DNA of 64,000 bases from Lottia gigantea (Eukaryota; Mollusca; Gastropoda; Lottiidae). Shown in pieces: positions 23,957-38,100 of the stretch; the first letter of the stretch is position 1, and each line of letters opens with the position of its first letter. Under the pieces are notes generated by a model that did not search any database, had not been told where the DNA came from, and saw only the letters and a program-made list of their open reading frames with translations. Where the stretch lies: assembly GCF_000327385.1 (NCBI RefSeq), contig NW_008709190.1, positions 1,219,892 through 1,283,891 on the forward strand. The letters are read 5' to 3'. The position numbers were made by a program, and so were the translations under genes.

Positions 23957-24071
23957 GGTGGGGGGGGGGGGGGGGGGGGAAATTTTTGCCAAACCAATTT
24001 TTTAAANNNNNNNNNNNNNNNNNNNNNNNNNNNNNNNNNNNNNNNNNNNNNNNNNNGGGGGGGGGGGGGGG
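23957..24071. other. 50-base assembly gap inside poly-G tracts
   Basis: Ns fill 24007-24056. A run of about 20 G lies just left (broken only by AAATTTTTGCC and following bases before the gap), and about 15 G lie just right. A conventional 50-N gap of unknown true length is likely, caused by failure of reads in the homopolymer. Frames drawn across it are artefacts. Confidence 0.95.
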
Positions 24072-24985
24072 TGATGTTTGTGCTATACGATTTTTTAGAC
24101 TTTCCACAACTCTTAGATTTATTTGATCTGCCTAAAGTTGTTAGGCCATACCCCCCCCGGCCCTCCCCTCTTTTGAAAAAACTCAATTTAAATATTAATC
24201 CGTTGGCTGGCAGTCCCTATAACCTTGGTCCCAATGGGCTTCTAGAAGCAACCATAGTAAAGCTATAGTTCTGTACAAATTAACGTTCATACACCGAAGG
24301 CCCTTTACACCTTTATTTGTCTGCGTTTTACTATAATATCCAATTGAATTGCTAAATATCGAATACATTTATATTGTTAAAAAGATAAAAAACATAGAAT
24401 ACTTAAAATAAAATCTATAAACATACCTTAATATTCTACATTATTCAGATTCGTTAAATAATCAACTTTTCTGTACACATATGTTCAGACTATAAATGGT
24501 AATATTCTGAATGATTTTCGCTTTTCATTAAATATTCTACCCAATGTATATAGATACATATATTTATATAGACTATTAGTGATACGCTTTGGTGATCTTG
24601 AAGTAAATAAATAGTAGCTGACATACATATTACGTCCGAACGAAATCCTCGCATTACTGGTCTAATGAATCACAAAAACTAAAAATAGTACTACACTTAT
24701 AACTCAGAAGTCTATGTTATTGGTATATGTTTTAAGCTGTAAAGATAATATTTTGGGTTTATCTGTCGGTTATAGGTGCCAATTAACAGTAAATTACATT
24801 ATTCCCGCCTACTTATCTCTATATATTATGGATTTCTGCGCGTGCTTATCATTTTAATCTAAAGCAGACGAATATTACAAAAACAAATAGACTAAATCTA
24901 TAGTGATTATTAAGTATAAGGTATCAATCAGTAAATTATAAAGTTTAAGAGTCCAATATTCAAATCAAAATTATCGAAATACGGT
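24072..24985. other. spacer with no recognised gene
   Basis: AT-rich sequence lies between the gap and the 23-bp array. No coding signal, RNA gene or shared repeat was seen. Confidence 0.5.
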
Positions 24986-24989
24986 GTAT

Positions 24990-25590
24990 ATACAGCTAGT
25001 GAATCCGTCATACTGTATATACGCAATCCGTTATACAGGGTATGTATACAATATGTGTCATTCAGTGTATACACAATCCGTCATATATTGTATACACAAT
25101 CTGTCATACAGTGTATACACAATCTGTCATACAGTGTATACACAATCTGTCATACATTATATATACAATCCGTCATACAGTGTAGCCTATACACAATCCG
25201 TCATACAGTGTATTATACAGAATGCATCATATTGCCGTGTTAACACAATGTGTATACGTCATACAGTGTATACACTATGCGTCATTCAGTATTATACACA
25301 ATCCGTCATACATTGTATACACAATCTGTCATACAGTGCAAGTATATACAATCCGTCATATAGTGTATACACAATCTATCATACAGTGTATATACAATCC
25401 GTCATAGAGTGTATACACAATCCGTCATAAAGTGTACTATACAGAATGCATCATACACTGTATACACAATGCGTCATGTACAGAGCGAGCATAATCCGTC
25501 AAACAGTGTATACACAATCTGCCATTCAGTGTATACACAAAAGGTATACAGTTTATACACAATGCGTCATGCAGACTATACACAATGTGT
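24990..25590 (+). repeat. 23-bp tandem array
   Basis: About 25 units follow ACACAATCTGTCATACAGTG plus TAT, with C/T variants and occasional insertions of a few bases. Most junctions create the palindrome TGTATACA. The period is not a multiple of three, and the long frame of 148 codons through it is a by-product of few stops in the unit. Confidence 0.9.
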
Positions 25591-26138
25591 TTTATGGTAT
25601 TTTCACAAAATTCCGAATAAGTTGCTTTACATTACTTTACTAAAAAAATGGAGATATAGTAATGAACTTAATTTTTTGTCTAATTTTTCAGAGTTGTCGG
25701 ATTTGGCAAAATGTAAATTACCACAGTATATAGGCCTAATCCTAGGCCTGCATTACTTTTGTAAAACGTACAATAATTTTTAAGAAACTGAAAGTAATTA
25801 ATAAGTATAAAAATCATATTTTTTTAAAACATGAAAATATCTGCCCCATTAATTTTTATGTCGTCTACATTTCGACTACTTTTGGCCCCGCCTTTTAACA
25901 ACCATGTGACTAGCCATGTGCTTTGTTACTTAAAATAGACATTAGAAATACCACATTCGAACAATGGTGATTGTGCAGAGGGAAATCATATGCAATCTTT
26001 ATTATATTTGTTCCATGTGCATATTAGGCACATGAATTCAGATTTAGTTGATATTTATGTAAAATTTCCAATTTTACGATGTAAACATTGGAATTTCCGG
26101 TAAAGCTGTTGAGCATGCGCGATGACTGAACAGAAACA
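25591..26138. other. spacer and FAF1 upstream region
   Basis: No gene was seen from the end of the array to the FAF1 start codon. The last 30 bases before the ATG contain GAGCATGCGCGATG, which is close to the GCGCATGCGC motif bound by NRF1, a frequent regulator of housekeeping genes. That match is suggestive only. Confidence 0.4.
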
Positions 26139-29100
26139 ATGGCGGACGACACAAGAGATCAAGTACTGGTTGATTTCCAGGTATAATTCCCAGTTTTTTG
26201 GGAATAGTTTAATCGTTATCGATATAATATTTACGTGTCTTAAAGATCGAATAATCATTATTATGATTTGTTTAGTTTCCAACCCGGCCTTTCCCTTTTG
26301 AATTTGAATTTATAAGACAAAGCATTCGTTTATTACAACGTAAAAAGTAAACATCTTTTCGTTTTCCATTTCGTATGTTGCAACTTGCAAGTCATCTCAC
26401 TGCCTTAGCACTCTCGATGGTAAATTGAATATTATCGATTAAAGAAAATTCGAATAACATCACTAATGATCTTAGAAAGATATGTTAATTATTGATTAAA
26501 CATAGACAAGGATTCGTTGGGTTTTGACGGAGACCTTACTCTACTACTGTCACCTGTAGTAACAGTGTAGCAAACCTTAGGCTAGATTAGGTATCTCGTT
26601 ACTGTTGTTCCTTTTTCTTCATTTTGTAAACAAGAACTTGTGAGTTACTTTGGAGATCTTCCGCGATTTTTAAGTTGAAGGAGTTTGATGCCACTTAATT
26701 TACTTATAATATGTATTGACTTCTATAGAGAAGTTCATGAGCTAGCTATAATAATTTTTGTCTATGTTTCAGGCCTTTACTGGAATTGAAGACTTTGATA
26801 CCTGTGCAGCTATTTTAGAACAACATGACTGGAAACTTGAGGTATATTTTAATATTTTTACAAAAGTTATAAACAATAAACATGACATGAATGGAAAAGC
26901 AAAGAATGATTGTACTCATCTTCACAATGTCAAGCTATAACATCCTTCGTCTTACAACTTGACTTCAATAGCCATCTTTTTTGTATCACCGAATACCACC
27001 ATTTGATTGGATTTTACGCCACCAAATACAGCCAATCGTAGCCCTCGACAGAAAGACTGTAAACATTATGGCTTATTGATAACAAACATTCTATCGAGAC
27101 ATACATTCCAATGACATCGCTGCATTTGCAAACTTGACGGTAAAAGAATAGTAGTTACTGCAGTATTAGGTGGAATTTGTAATAACTTGACATTGACATT
27201 TACTATGTTAAAGATGTTTCCCTTATTTTCATTTATGAAAATGCTAATACTTACATGTCCATAATTAATTCATGATAAGCTAAATTAAAAGAAAATCCAA
27301 TGGGTGACCGATCAAGAAAGGTCAAAAGTCTTTTTTCATTTATTGGTTAAAACTCTTAATTTTATACAATAAAAACATAATGATATGATTAAGAATACAT
27401 GATAATTCAATAGTAACACCGATTGAAGAAATTTCTCATTTGCCTTTGGTGAATGAGAAAAACAATCTTACCAATTTTGAACGAAAATCTCTCAATAATC
27501 TAAAAAATGACAAAAACATTATCATCAGGAAAAGTGACAAAGGCAGTTGCTGCGTCATTCAAAATCGCGATGACTACATTTTTGAAATTGATAAACAGTT
27601 GAACAATCCAAATCACTTTCGCCAACTTGATACACCTATTTTTATGGAAACTGCGCGAGAAATAAACAATATTCTACAAAATTTGGTAAACAAGAAATTT
27701 ATTTCAGAAAAGCAATATGACTACCTTTCCGCGTCCACTGAGCCTTACCAACGACACATTTACACGCTTCCGAAAATTCATAAAAATCTCGAAACTGAGT
27801 GGTCCGTTGCCAACAAAATTCCTAAAGGTAGACCAATCATTTCTGATTGTTCTAGCGAATCATACCGAGTTTCAGAATACATAGATTACTTTTTACTGCC
27901 ACTAGCATGCCAACACCCTTCTTATCTGAAAGACACAACCGATTTTGTTGAAAAAATCAAGAAATTGGACATTCCCGAAAACGCGTAATTCATTTCTTTG
28001 GACGTAACCAGTATGTATACCAACATTGTTTAACGCGCAATGACTTCTTTTTTAATGGAAAAATATATTTACAAACATCTGGAACTGCTATGGGCAAACA
28101 ATTTGCCCCTAGTTATGCGAATATATTTATGGCCGAGTGGGAGAGGGAGATAGAAAATATCTCACTGTTTAAACCTTTATTTTATGGCCGGTTTCTTGAC
28201 GATATTTTTTTCATTTGGTCCGATACTCTAGAACATTTCTGGAAATATTTCGAAATTTTAAACAACCACCACCCTTCTGTGAAATTGACAGCAAATATCA
28301 GCGAAAACAGCATGGATTTTTTGGACACCACGGTGTTCAAAGGCAACAACTTTCTTTCTTCTAAAAAATTAGACATTAAAGTATTTTTTAAGGAAACTGA
28401 TACCCACCAACTTTTATACAAAAGCTCGTTCCACACGAAGCACACATTTTCTGGAATAATTAAATCTCAAATTCTAAGATTTCATAGAATTTGCACCCAG
28501 CAGGCTGATTTTGAATCCGCCTGTAAACTAGTTTTTGACAAATTAAAGGAGAGGGGTTATTCCAAAAGGTTTCTTCGAAAAATTAAGAATGACACGCTTT
28601 CAGACATTTTGAGAAAAGAAGACCAACCTCCACCTTTTATTGGATTCGGTTTATTTCCCTGTGGAGGTCCTACTTGTCGCACATGCGAACACATACATGT
28701 TACCCATTTTTTCAAAAATAACAAGAACGGAAAATTGTTTGCGATGAATAACCTAATTTCTTGCGGAGATCAAAATATCATATACCTAATTTCTTGTAAA
28801 AAATGCGATGTACAATGTGTTGGCGAGACTCAAAATGCGCTTCGAACGCAATTCAATGGCCGTCGCTATGATATAGTGCATGGCAAGGATAGACCAATTG
28901 CGAATCACTTCAACCTTCCCGATCATTACATTGATGACCTTCTCATCATGCCTATAGAAACAGTTTCTACATCACCTAGCATGAAACCTAAGCTTAGACG
29001 TCTACAACGCGAAAGTTATTGGATCGATCAACTGCAGACTGTGAGGCCAAAATGGACTCAACATTCAACATGATAACCAGATAATACCCTTTATAACGAC

Positions 29101-32100
29101 ATTTGATTCTACAGCTGAACTTCAGAACAAATTTCCCCATGTATACACGAAACGTTTGGTTGTAGCTTACAAAAGAAATCAAAATCTTAGCAATTTCCTC
29201 TTTCACGGTAGACTTGAACCATTGAACAATGTCCATTCATCCTAGGAGCATAGATTTGTTAATATAAATGTATCATGTTCTATCAATAAATTAATCTATT
29301 TCTGAGTTAGATTTCAGGGAATACTTATTTCAGGACTGGTGCCATGGCTATATACAGTGTATTATATAACATGCAGTGTATTTTTGTGTTTGTGTCTTTT
29401 CAACTAAAATCATACTAATGACTAACTAATTTTCACATAATCAATAGACTTATCTATTGCTCTGTGACCTAGGCCAGTGCTTTCATTGAGACTCGTCTCA
29501 ATACACCCTAACACCGATTAATCAAAAAGTTTGCTTAATATGACACTCAAAAATAAGGAAACCCGTCTTTAACAGAAATAAATCTCTGTACAGTAGGATG
29601 CATGATTTCTTGATAATTCTTATTATTTGAAACTGGTACATACTCCTCCTTTGAGCTAAAAAATATACCAAATGGAATGGGAAAAAAGTTTTGATGTGTT
29701 TCAGATAATTGGACATTACTTACCTTTGTTGTTAGGCTTACTTTCTGAGCGTCAAAAAATTGATGCTGACTAATTATGTGGTGACCAATGCATACCCTCT
29801 TTTGAGATCATTATCAGAATGAACTTGTTTTGCTCAATTGAATGAATTAACTACAAATCACCAATGATTGAGTTTCCTTGTTTTAATTTTGATTTTTTTA
29901 AATTTCTTTGAGCACAAGGTATAAAATTTGTTTGTAGGTCGCTGTCAACAGTATTATGCCATCATTTGAAGCAGTTGGACCCAGAGAATGTGAAGCAGTA
30001 CCGTCAGGCTTTTCAACAGCAATTCCAGATGAAGCAACAGACAGTGGACACATGTACATACCAAGTCCTATAGAAGATATTGTTAATATCAGTGATGATG
30101 AATCCTCAAATGCATCAGGTGCAGCATCTGCTAGTCATATAGCAGCTGTTGGTATGTCTGTACCATCATCTAGTTACAGCAATATTAGACGCAGGATGTT
30201 AAATTTTAGTGTAGAATATAGAGATAGAAATATTCCTGTTGTTATTGCTGATAATGAAACAATAGGTGTGTACTATTTTTTTTAATTTTTATCACTTGCT
30301 AATCTTATATTTCATGTACATGTTCGGTTTATTTTGGCCATATTTGTTCCATGACACCTTTTTAAGTAGAATAAAGAAATTTAAGCTTGGCTTGATTTGT
30401 ATGGGTTATGTCAAAGAAGGGTGTTCTATCCCAAATTATCAAGGGCAAAATTCTTTTTTTTTTTTTTGACAACATCAATGCCAATTTTGTGTCCAAATCT
30501 CTATTCAAAATTTCTTTTCATTTTCGTATCTTGTTAAGCTTAAATGTCATGTACGGTTTATTTTGGCCTTATTTGTTCTGACAGCTTTTGGCAGCTTATT
30601 CATTAAAAAAAAATAAATTTAAGCTTGTCTTGAATTGTATGGTTTATGTCAAAGAAGTGTGTTCTATCCCAAATTATCAGTGCCAATTTCGTGTCTAGAT
30701 CTCTTCTCAAAATTTTGAATGTAAACTTTGTCTTTTGACATTATAATATGTCAACTTGCTCAAGATCAGAAAAGAAATGTATGGCGTAATGTTCTTTCCG
30801 AATCTTAAACAGTTTGAATTTTGGTGACTTCTATTGAACTTGATATTTTTTCTAAATTAAAGGTAGTATCAAAGATATTTTAGAGGGAGAAATAGGTATT
30901 CCTGCTGGTCAACAGGTTTTAAAGGGCATCAAAAGAAAATTTGACGATACAGTAAGTATTGAGAATCTTTGTGTTAATAAGATGTAAACTTCAATATTCT
31001 GTAAACTGAAAGAAGAGCTTCTGAATAGTGAACTCTTCTTAGAACAAAACAGATAGAGAAATTAGAGATTTTAGAGGTGCTATGATCAAGTAGATTTCTA
31101 TGGCATGCGATTAGTCTCTTACAGAGCCAACTGAAAATAAACACCACCTTGTCAATAATTAGACAATAAATAGTTGTTGTTCATTTTATATGAGGCAGTG
31201 AATGTTGGTGAATCAGAACTGCCTTATTTAAGTTTCATTTATGTGAACAACACAAATAAAAAATGGCTTGGAGGAGGTGTTTTGATCGGCTGGTTTTAAA
31301 ATGAGACGATATTCACATGTTGATGACCTTATCAAATGAAAAATGCTTTTTTTCAGACTATATTAAGAGATTTACACCTACCAAAAGACAATTCTTTATA
31401 TGTGTTAACACCAAATATTAATAATCCTACATTATCAAGATCTCGGGAAGATAATAACCATATACACAAGTAAGTATTTAACATGGAAAAAATAACCATA
31501 TTCATAAGTAAGTATTTAACATGGAGATAATAACCATATACACAAGTAAGTATTTAACATGGAGATTATAAGTATTGAACATGGTGATTATAAACATATA
31601 CAGAAGTTAGATATTTAACATTGAGATTATAAGTATTTAACATGGTGAATATATAACCATATACACAAGTAAGTATTTAATAGATAGAGATAATAACCAT
31701 TTACACTTAATTTAGTGTTGAACATGGAGATAATAATCAGTTACGAAAGTAAGTATAGAAATGGTTACCATGTACACAAGTTAGTGTTAAACATGGAGTT
31801 AACCAGATTGTCGTTACGGTTCCAAAACCTCGTAATTTCGGAATTTTCTCAAATTTTTAAAGATTAAAAAAAAACTTAGAACCTACACATCCTACCACAT
31901 ATACTGTCAGTGTCATAATCCTAATCAAATTAGAAAACTTTTTTTTAGCCATGTCATGAATTGTATTTTTATTGGTTCCGAAATATTTACGTTTAAACCT
32001 TGTATCTTGGCCACGTATGAAATTGATGTCATATGCCTTACTTTTAATGGTGAGTATTTTTATATGTTATTTAAAGATATTTGATATTGAATTATTTAAA

Positions 32101-35100
32101 TTTAATGCTAAAATCACTTATGATGACTTTGTCTCATATTTCATGATATATAATCTGGAATTCAATGAGAGAGAATTTAATAGTCTCCAAGATTTCTAGT
32201 TTGCATGTTCATTTCATTAATTGAACTTGAAGTATTTCATTTTATGGTAGTTTAGAATAAATCTAATCATTGACAGTCTACAAGTTTTTGAAATTAAGAT
32301 TTTCCAAATTTAGTAACATACAAGGTTTTGACATGATCTAATTCATTTTAATGTTATTATATTAATCTAATCATTTCACTTTCAGGTGAAATTCACTTAT
32401 GTTCACAAAACCTACACCAAAACACTTCAGATGAGATCTCATAATTTTAATAAAAAGAACGCCTTTCCAGGTGCACCAACCACTGATCAACTGCCCTCAA
32501 CCAACACTTTACCTGTTTATTCACAATTTAATCAACTTCACACCACTGACGATCTTATCCCTCTCAGTATGGATTTGTCCATTAATTCTCTGGATCCTGT
32601 ATCTAACGTGAATAATCATCTGATGTCTTTATATGCAACAGCAGCAATATAGTTTCAACCATTATTGATGACCAATCTATGAATGAAGAGGTGATGGATT
32701 TGGATTGAATCTGAAGCTAATGATGACGAACCTATAGATAGATATTTTACAAAATACAGTTTTAAATGATTCTGCTCTGAATACTTTCTTAATCCATCTT
32801 AAAGCACCACTGTTCAAGCAAACAGATATTGGCGATGATGAAGATCTTTTAGATGACTCGTATCGTGATCAAGATTGAGAGCTTATCTCAAGTGCAGAAG
32901 ATAATTTAGATGATATGCGACGACAAGATGAGACAGATGATGATGGTGATAATGATTAATAGGACATACCCCCAACGTAGACAAAGATGGGAATGACAAC
33001 AGGAGAGACAAGAGAAATGGGTTATACTGGGAAAAGAATGTGAATAAGCAGCTGAGAATGAAAGGGAAGAACTATAAAGGTTTGATGAAGGTAGATGGCC
33101 TATTTAAATTGATATTGATAGGGAATGCAAGAAATTAAAACCAAGTAAAAGTATTAAAACAAACAGCAAATGTGGGAAGAATAACAAGATAAAACAAGGC
33201 GAACAGAGAGAGGTTCATAGGAGAACATGAACGGCAGACAGCAACATTCTTTTGAATATTATCTCAAGATTATATATGAACGTAGTGTGTAAGTCAATGA
33301 TTTTCGAAAATCTTTTATTTCTAAAGATAACCATAGCTTCTTTGATGAATTACTACATGGGAATTAATCATTATCATGTATGATACTGGATGCAATGGAG
33401 TTGCTCTTTGGAGTCAAATTTATATTGTTTTATTAGTTGTCTGCTGTTTTTTCTTTTACTTTTTTCCTTCAAATATTTTGATAACAATAACAAGTTTTCC
33501 ATTCTTTATTTCATTACAATATCATGTTTACATCTATGGACTTCAAATCTCAAATATATTTTCCAAGAATATTTCCTAGCTCTACCATTTATGTAGACAA
33601 ATCCCATGATGTTCAATAAGAATAGGTTCCTAAAGTCTGTGTGCAAAATTGTCAAGTATTGATACTGGTTCACTCCAAATATATAAATCTATCGATGATG
33701 TGAAGCACCATTCAATGGACTCAAGGTTGACAAATCGTCATATTTCAGAATATTAGTTAAGATAGTGGACCACAGCCATATACGCCCACCGCGGCATGCG
33801 GATGGTAAAAAATTAAAGATTTTGAGGCAAGGGCAATAACTCTGCTTCTTATGGTCGAAAATAGCTCGAATTTTATTTGATTCCATCAAAAAATCTAGTT
33901 TTTAGAGTGTAAAAAGGGCGATAACTCCTCAAAACTGACGTAAGAAGCCTAAATCTTGAAAAGCTTTCAATTTAATCAGAAGTAAACTAAACTTTCTTAA
34001 ACCTTTCGATTTAGGTCCAATAACATCCATTTTAAGTTTCATCAAAATCGGTTGAAAACTAAGAGTAATAGCATATTCAAGATTTTGGGGCAAGGGCAAT
34101 AACTCTGCTTCTAACAGTCGAAAATAGCTCAAATTCGAACTTGATCTTCGTTGTATGAATATGTATACACATACCGAATTTCATTTGATTCCATCAAAAA
34201 CTCTAGTTTTTAGAGCGTTTACAAGCAAATGTTGACGGATAGAGATATGTGGGCGTATAAAAAGCTGAGAAAATTGGTGTATTTCGGATTTTGCTTTTTC
34301 AAAATTCATCAAAATGTTGTATGTCTGTTTTGACGCGAGTGATAAGAAACAAACTTGATTTTATTGCTAGAAAATATGTGAGAAAACGTTGATTTGACTT
34401 TAATGAAAACCTGAGTTATTTAGATCGAAAGCTTAGATTTTTCAAAGTTTTTTTGTCTCTCCTGTAAAGTTACAAATTTAGAGATACAAGATTATGAACG
34501 AACAGCGATGTACACAAGTAAGTTTTTATCACAAAGATAATAACCATTTACAAAAGTAAGTCTTTAATACATAGTTTATAACAATATACAAAAGTAAGTA
34601 TTTAACTCAAAAGATAACCATTTACACAAGTAAGTATTCAACACAGTGATCATTTATTTACGCAAGTATTAAACATGGAGATTTTAACCATTTAAACAAG
34701 TAAGTGTAAAACATTGAGATTTTAACCATATACACAAGTAAGTGTAAAACATGGAGATTTTAACCATATACACAAGTAAGTATTTAACCTTTAGATAATA
34801 ACAAGTAAGTATTTTGAAAATAGCATCTAACATTAGAAATATTTATTTTCCTTTTTCTATTTGAGTATTAATGGGAAAATATTAAAACAAAACTGATTGC
34901 TTTTAGCATTGACATTTAATTAAAACAACTTTTCATTATAGAGCGCTTGAAATCTAATCGCTGTATTATTAATATTTTTTTGATTAAACAGAAAAAAAAA
35001 CCTGAGCTCATATATTTTTCAGTAGTCATGATATGAATGAAGAATACAAGTTAGAAATATCATTTAATGAAAGTAGTAGATATAGAATGTATAATTTAAA

Positions 35101-38100
35101 ATATCCTGGTAGAAAAACTGTACAAGAGGTAGATATACTTGTTTTATTTTTTTGACGAAAACCCAAGCATAGTCTTATTACTAATCAGTATTTCCAGTGC
35201 TTAAGTAGGACATTTGTTTTTATGTATATTATGTTCAACTTATGGTCCATCGTACTATTTTTTTTTTGTTGAAATGTAGGTTGAAATTCCAATATATATT
35301 TAAACAACTGCACACAGAAATTTTTGGGTAAAATTTGGAGAAAAAAAACATCCAAAAAAGAAATCATAATAGATAACCAGTTTCTATTTACATCTGTGTG
35401 TTAAAGTAATAAAGATCAAATTTGGTCATTAGAGCATCTCAATAACTGGAAAATATTTTAATGATGTAATTAATAACTGATTAGTAAATTTAAATCATTA
35501 ACTAGGATATTTTCTCCTCAGGTGAAACAAGATTTATCCAATGTATCAGATATACCAGTAAGACATCAGATCTGGACAGGGTGGCCTCAAGGTACCAAAG
35601 ATAATGTAAGTTTTGTAATTAAACCAATATGTAATGTGTTTCAACTGAGAATACAGACAGTTTTTTCAGTGAAAATACAATGGTCACTTGATATCATATC
35701 ATTTGTATTTAATGATTCTTTCAGATGAAGTTTACCTTCACGCATTTCTGAGAACGGGCAGTATAGGTCCCATTTTCCCGCTGTCTATTGAGTGTTTCAA
35801 GGCATCATAATATAGACTATTACATCATAATGACATCGCCATCTTTTTAACATATGACATAATTTGTGTTATGAGCCTCGCATTGGATGGTTTCAAAATG
35901 AGGCATGAATAAGGTCTATTCAAATAGAAGCTCTGTATGTCTTTATTTTTCCTTTTTTCGAATTTTCCACCAATTTCTTCAAAAAATTTGGAACTGAGCT
36001 TTTTGATGTTGTTAATTTGAATGTAGTTGCCTTGACTCTGAGTTGCCCAAATTGCAGAGTAAGTGAGGCACTTTCTGAAACAAAATATCTGTATTTCAAT
36101 CTAATTTGTTATTTTCTATATTTTAGTTATATTTATCTCAGTGCGGTCTAGATTTACCAACACATAAATTAACTCTAGCCAGGGCCAATAATACAACCAA
36201 TAATAAATCTACTCATAGACACACTGCAGACGTAAGATATGATTTTATATTGAAAACTACTGTAGCTGTATGCATTGAGCAGTGTGCTAATGAATTTACA
36301 GCTTTCCCATGTGTTGTCAGCATTTGGCCTGTGGCGCTTCGTTGACTATGCAGAAGCATTTGGACTTTGTAATACAACGTGTAAGAAAACTGAGCTCTGT
36401 ATGCCATCTGCAGATCTGGATGAAAAATCAACAACAATAAGTGAATTGACTATATTGCACACTTTACTTATTGTTTAAAGTAATGTAGGTTTATTATCAA
36501 TTAAAGGGACAGGTGCTTTTTTTTTTGACCAATGGTAGTTGAGTCTCAGAAACGAGAATTTTTTTTAGCTAAGCCAATCAGTAATAGTGTTCACTGCTCA
36601 TCTTCGTAATTTAAGCCTTCAAAACCATGTATGTCTAGAATTATTTGTCTTTAAAAAGACACCTGGCCCTTTAAAAAGAATACATGTAATTAGAAAATTA
36701 CAAGAAGACTTACATTTATAGGAAGTGAAATATTGTGACAGTAAAATATATATATTATTGTAGGAAGTTGTAATGGAATTAAGTAGTGATGAAGATGAAG
36801 TTATTGATAGTTTTCAGGAAGATGAACTGTTCAACTCAGAATCAGATTCTACACCTAGTCGACGAAATACTACCTTAAGTAAGTAATTGCTATGATTCTA
36901 TACGATTTTAGAATTAGCAAAGATACTAGAGTGTCATTGAATCAAGTTTTACAATTTTTTGCTGTGTTAGAAAGTAGCTGGATATTATTCAATTCATCAA
37001 TTTCTATCCGGTTTGGAAATTTGAGGATAGAATTTGAAAATTCCCCATAGAATCAAGCTAAGCTGTCAGCTGATTGCTTCTATCAAAAATGATTATCAAT
37101 GCTCTGGAGTCAGCAAGTATGAAAGCCCGACTTCCAGTCCAAATCGATTTGGCCTGCATTTTTTATGTCCACTATGACACCATTATCACATGACGTAGAC
37201 TTTAAAAATAAGGTTACCTGATCTTTATGTAAATCACAGTAATCATTACTTTCTTTGTTCCCATGGGCTGAATGTTAGACATTTTGTATTGGACCTAATT
37301 CTTCTAGTTCATTGTTAATATACAGTATATAGGAGATAGTTAAAAAAAAAAAAAAAGGGTATATATTATGGTATAACACACTTCTTTAATAACAAAGTAC
37401 ATAACGTTTCAACACACTTTACAAGCGTTGTCATCAGATGAAAATAACTGGAGATTGTTTGTGATAAAGATTCATTTGTTCTTAATGATTACACAGCCCA
37501 CAGTCATTCATTGATTGTTACTATCTTTACAGTGCCAGAAAGTTTTTCAGATGAAACAGAAGCTTTAGAACATCTTACTAGAGAATTTAAAGAACGGTAT
37601 GTACATAACATTTTCTAGACAATTTATATTTTATATGAGTGTCTCACTAGTCGTCTCAGGAGGTAGAGATGATACAGATGATACCTTTGGATATTTCAAC
37701 CGGGTTTCCCCCTGTTAATGATGCAGGTAAGAGGGGCTGACATGGAAAAAAGCGTCAAGTCATTCGGATGAGACAATAAACCGAAAGCCATGTGCCACAG
37801 GATGTGCATGTTAAAGATCCCTTGACAGTTGGAAATCGAAAAAGAGCAGGCTAATGCCGCTGTCCTGGAAAAATTCCCTCATTGTACCCTGCATGGCATT
37901 GCCCATTTTTTAAAAAGTTTTGTTTGGATTTGATGTCTTGAATATGTATTTTTCTATGTAACATATTCCCTAAGATCAAGTTCAGATTTATAATTTTCAG
38001 ATACGGTGAAACACATCCAGTATTTTTTATTGGATCATTAGATGATGCTATAAAAGAATCTTTACAACTAAAAGCCACAGATGTAAGATCATTATTTCAG

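Noticed and set aside
23841-24268. Frames spanning the assembly gap on both strands
   Set aside because: They depend on 50 unknown bases and poly-G or poly-C runs.
24984-25783. Open frames of 148 and 124 codons over the 23-bp array
   Set aside because: The unit is 23 bp and lacks stops in some frames, so long frames arise without coding; the translation is a low-complexity repeat with no splice or homology support.
27440-29073. Reverse transcriptase and GIY-YIG frames as a host gene
   Set aside because: Domain order, an 11-bp target duplication and nesting in a MITE show a Penelope-like insertion in a FAF1 intron.
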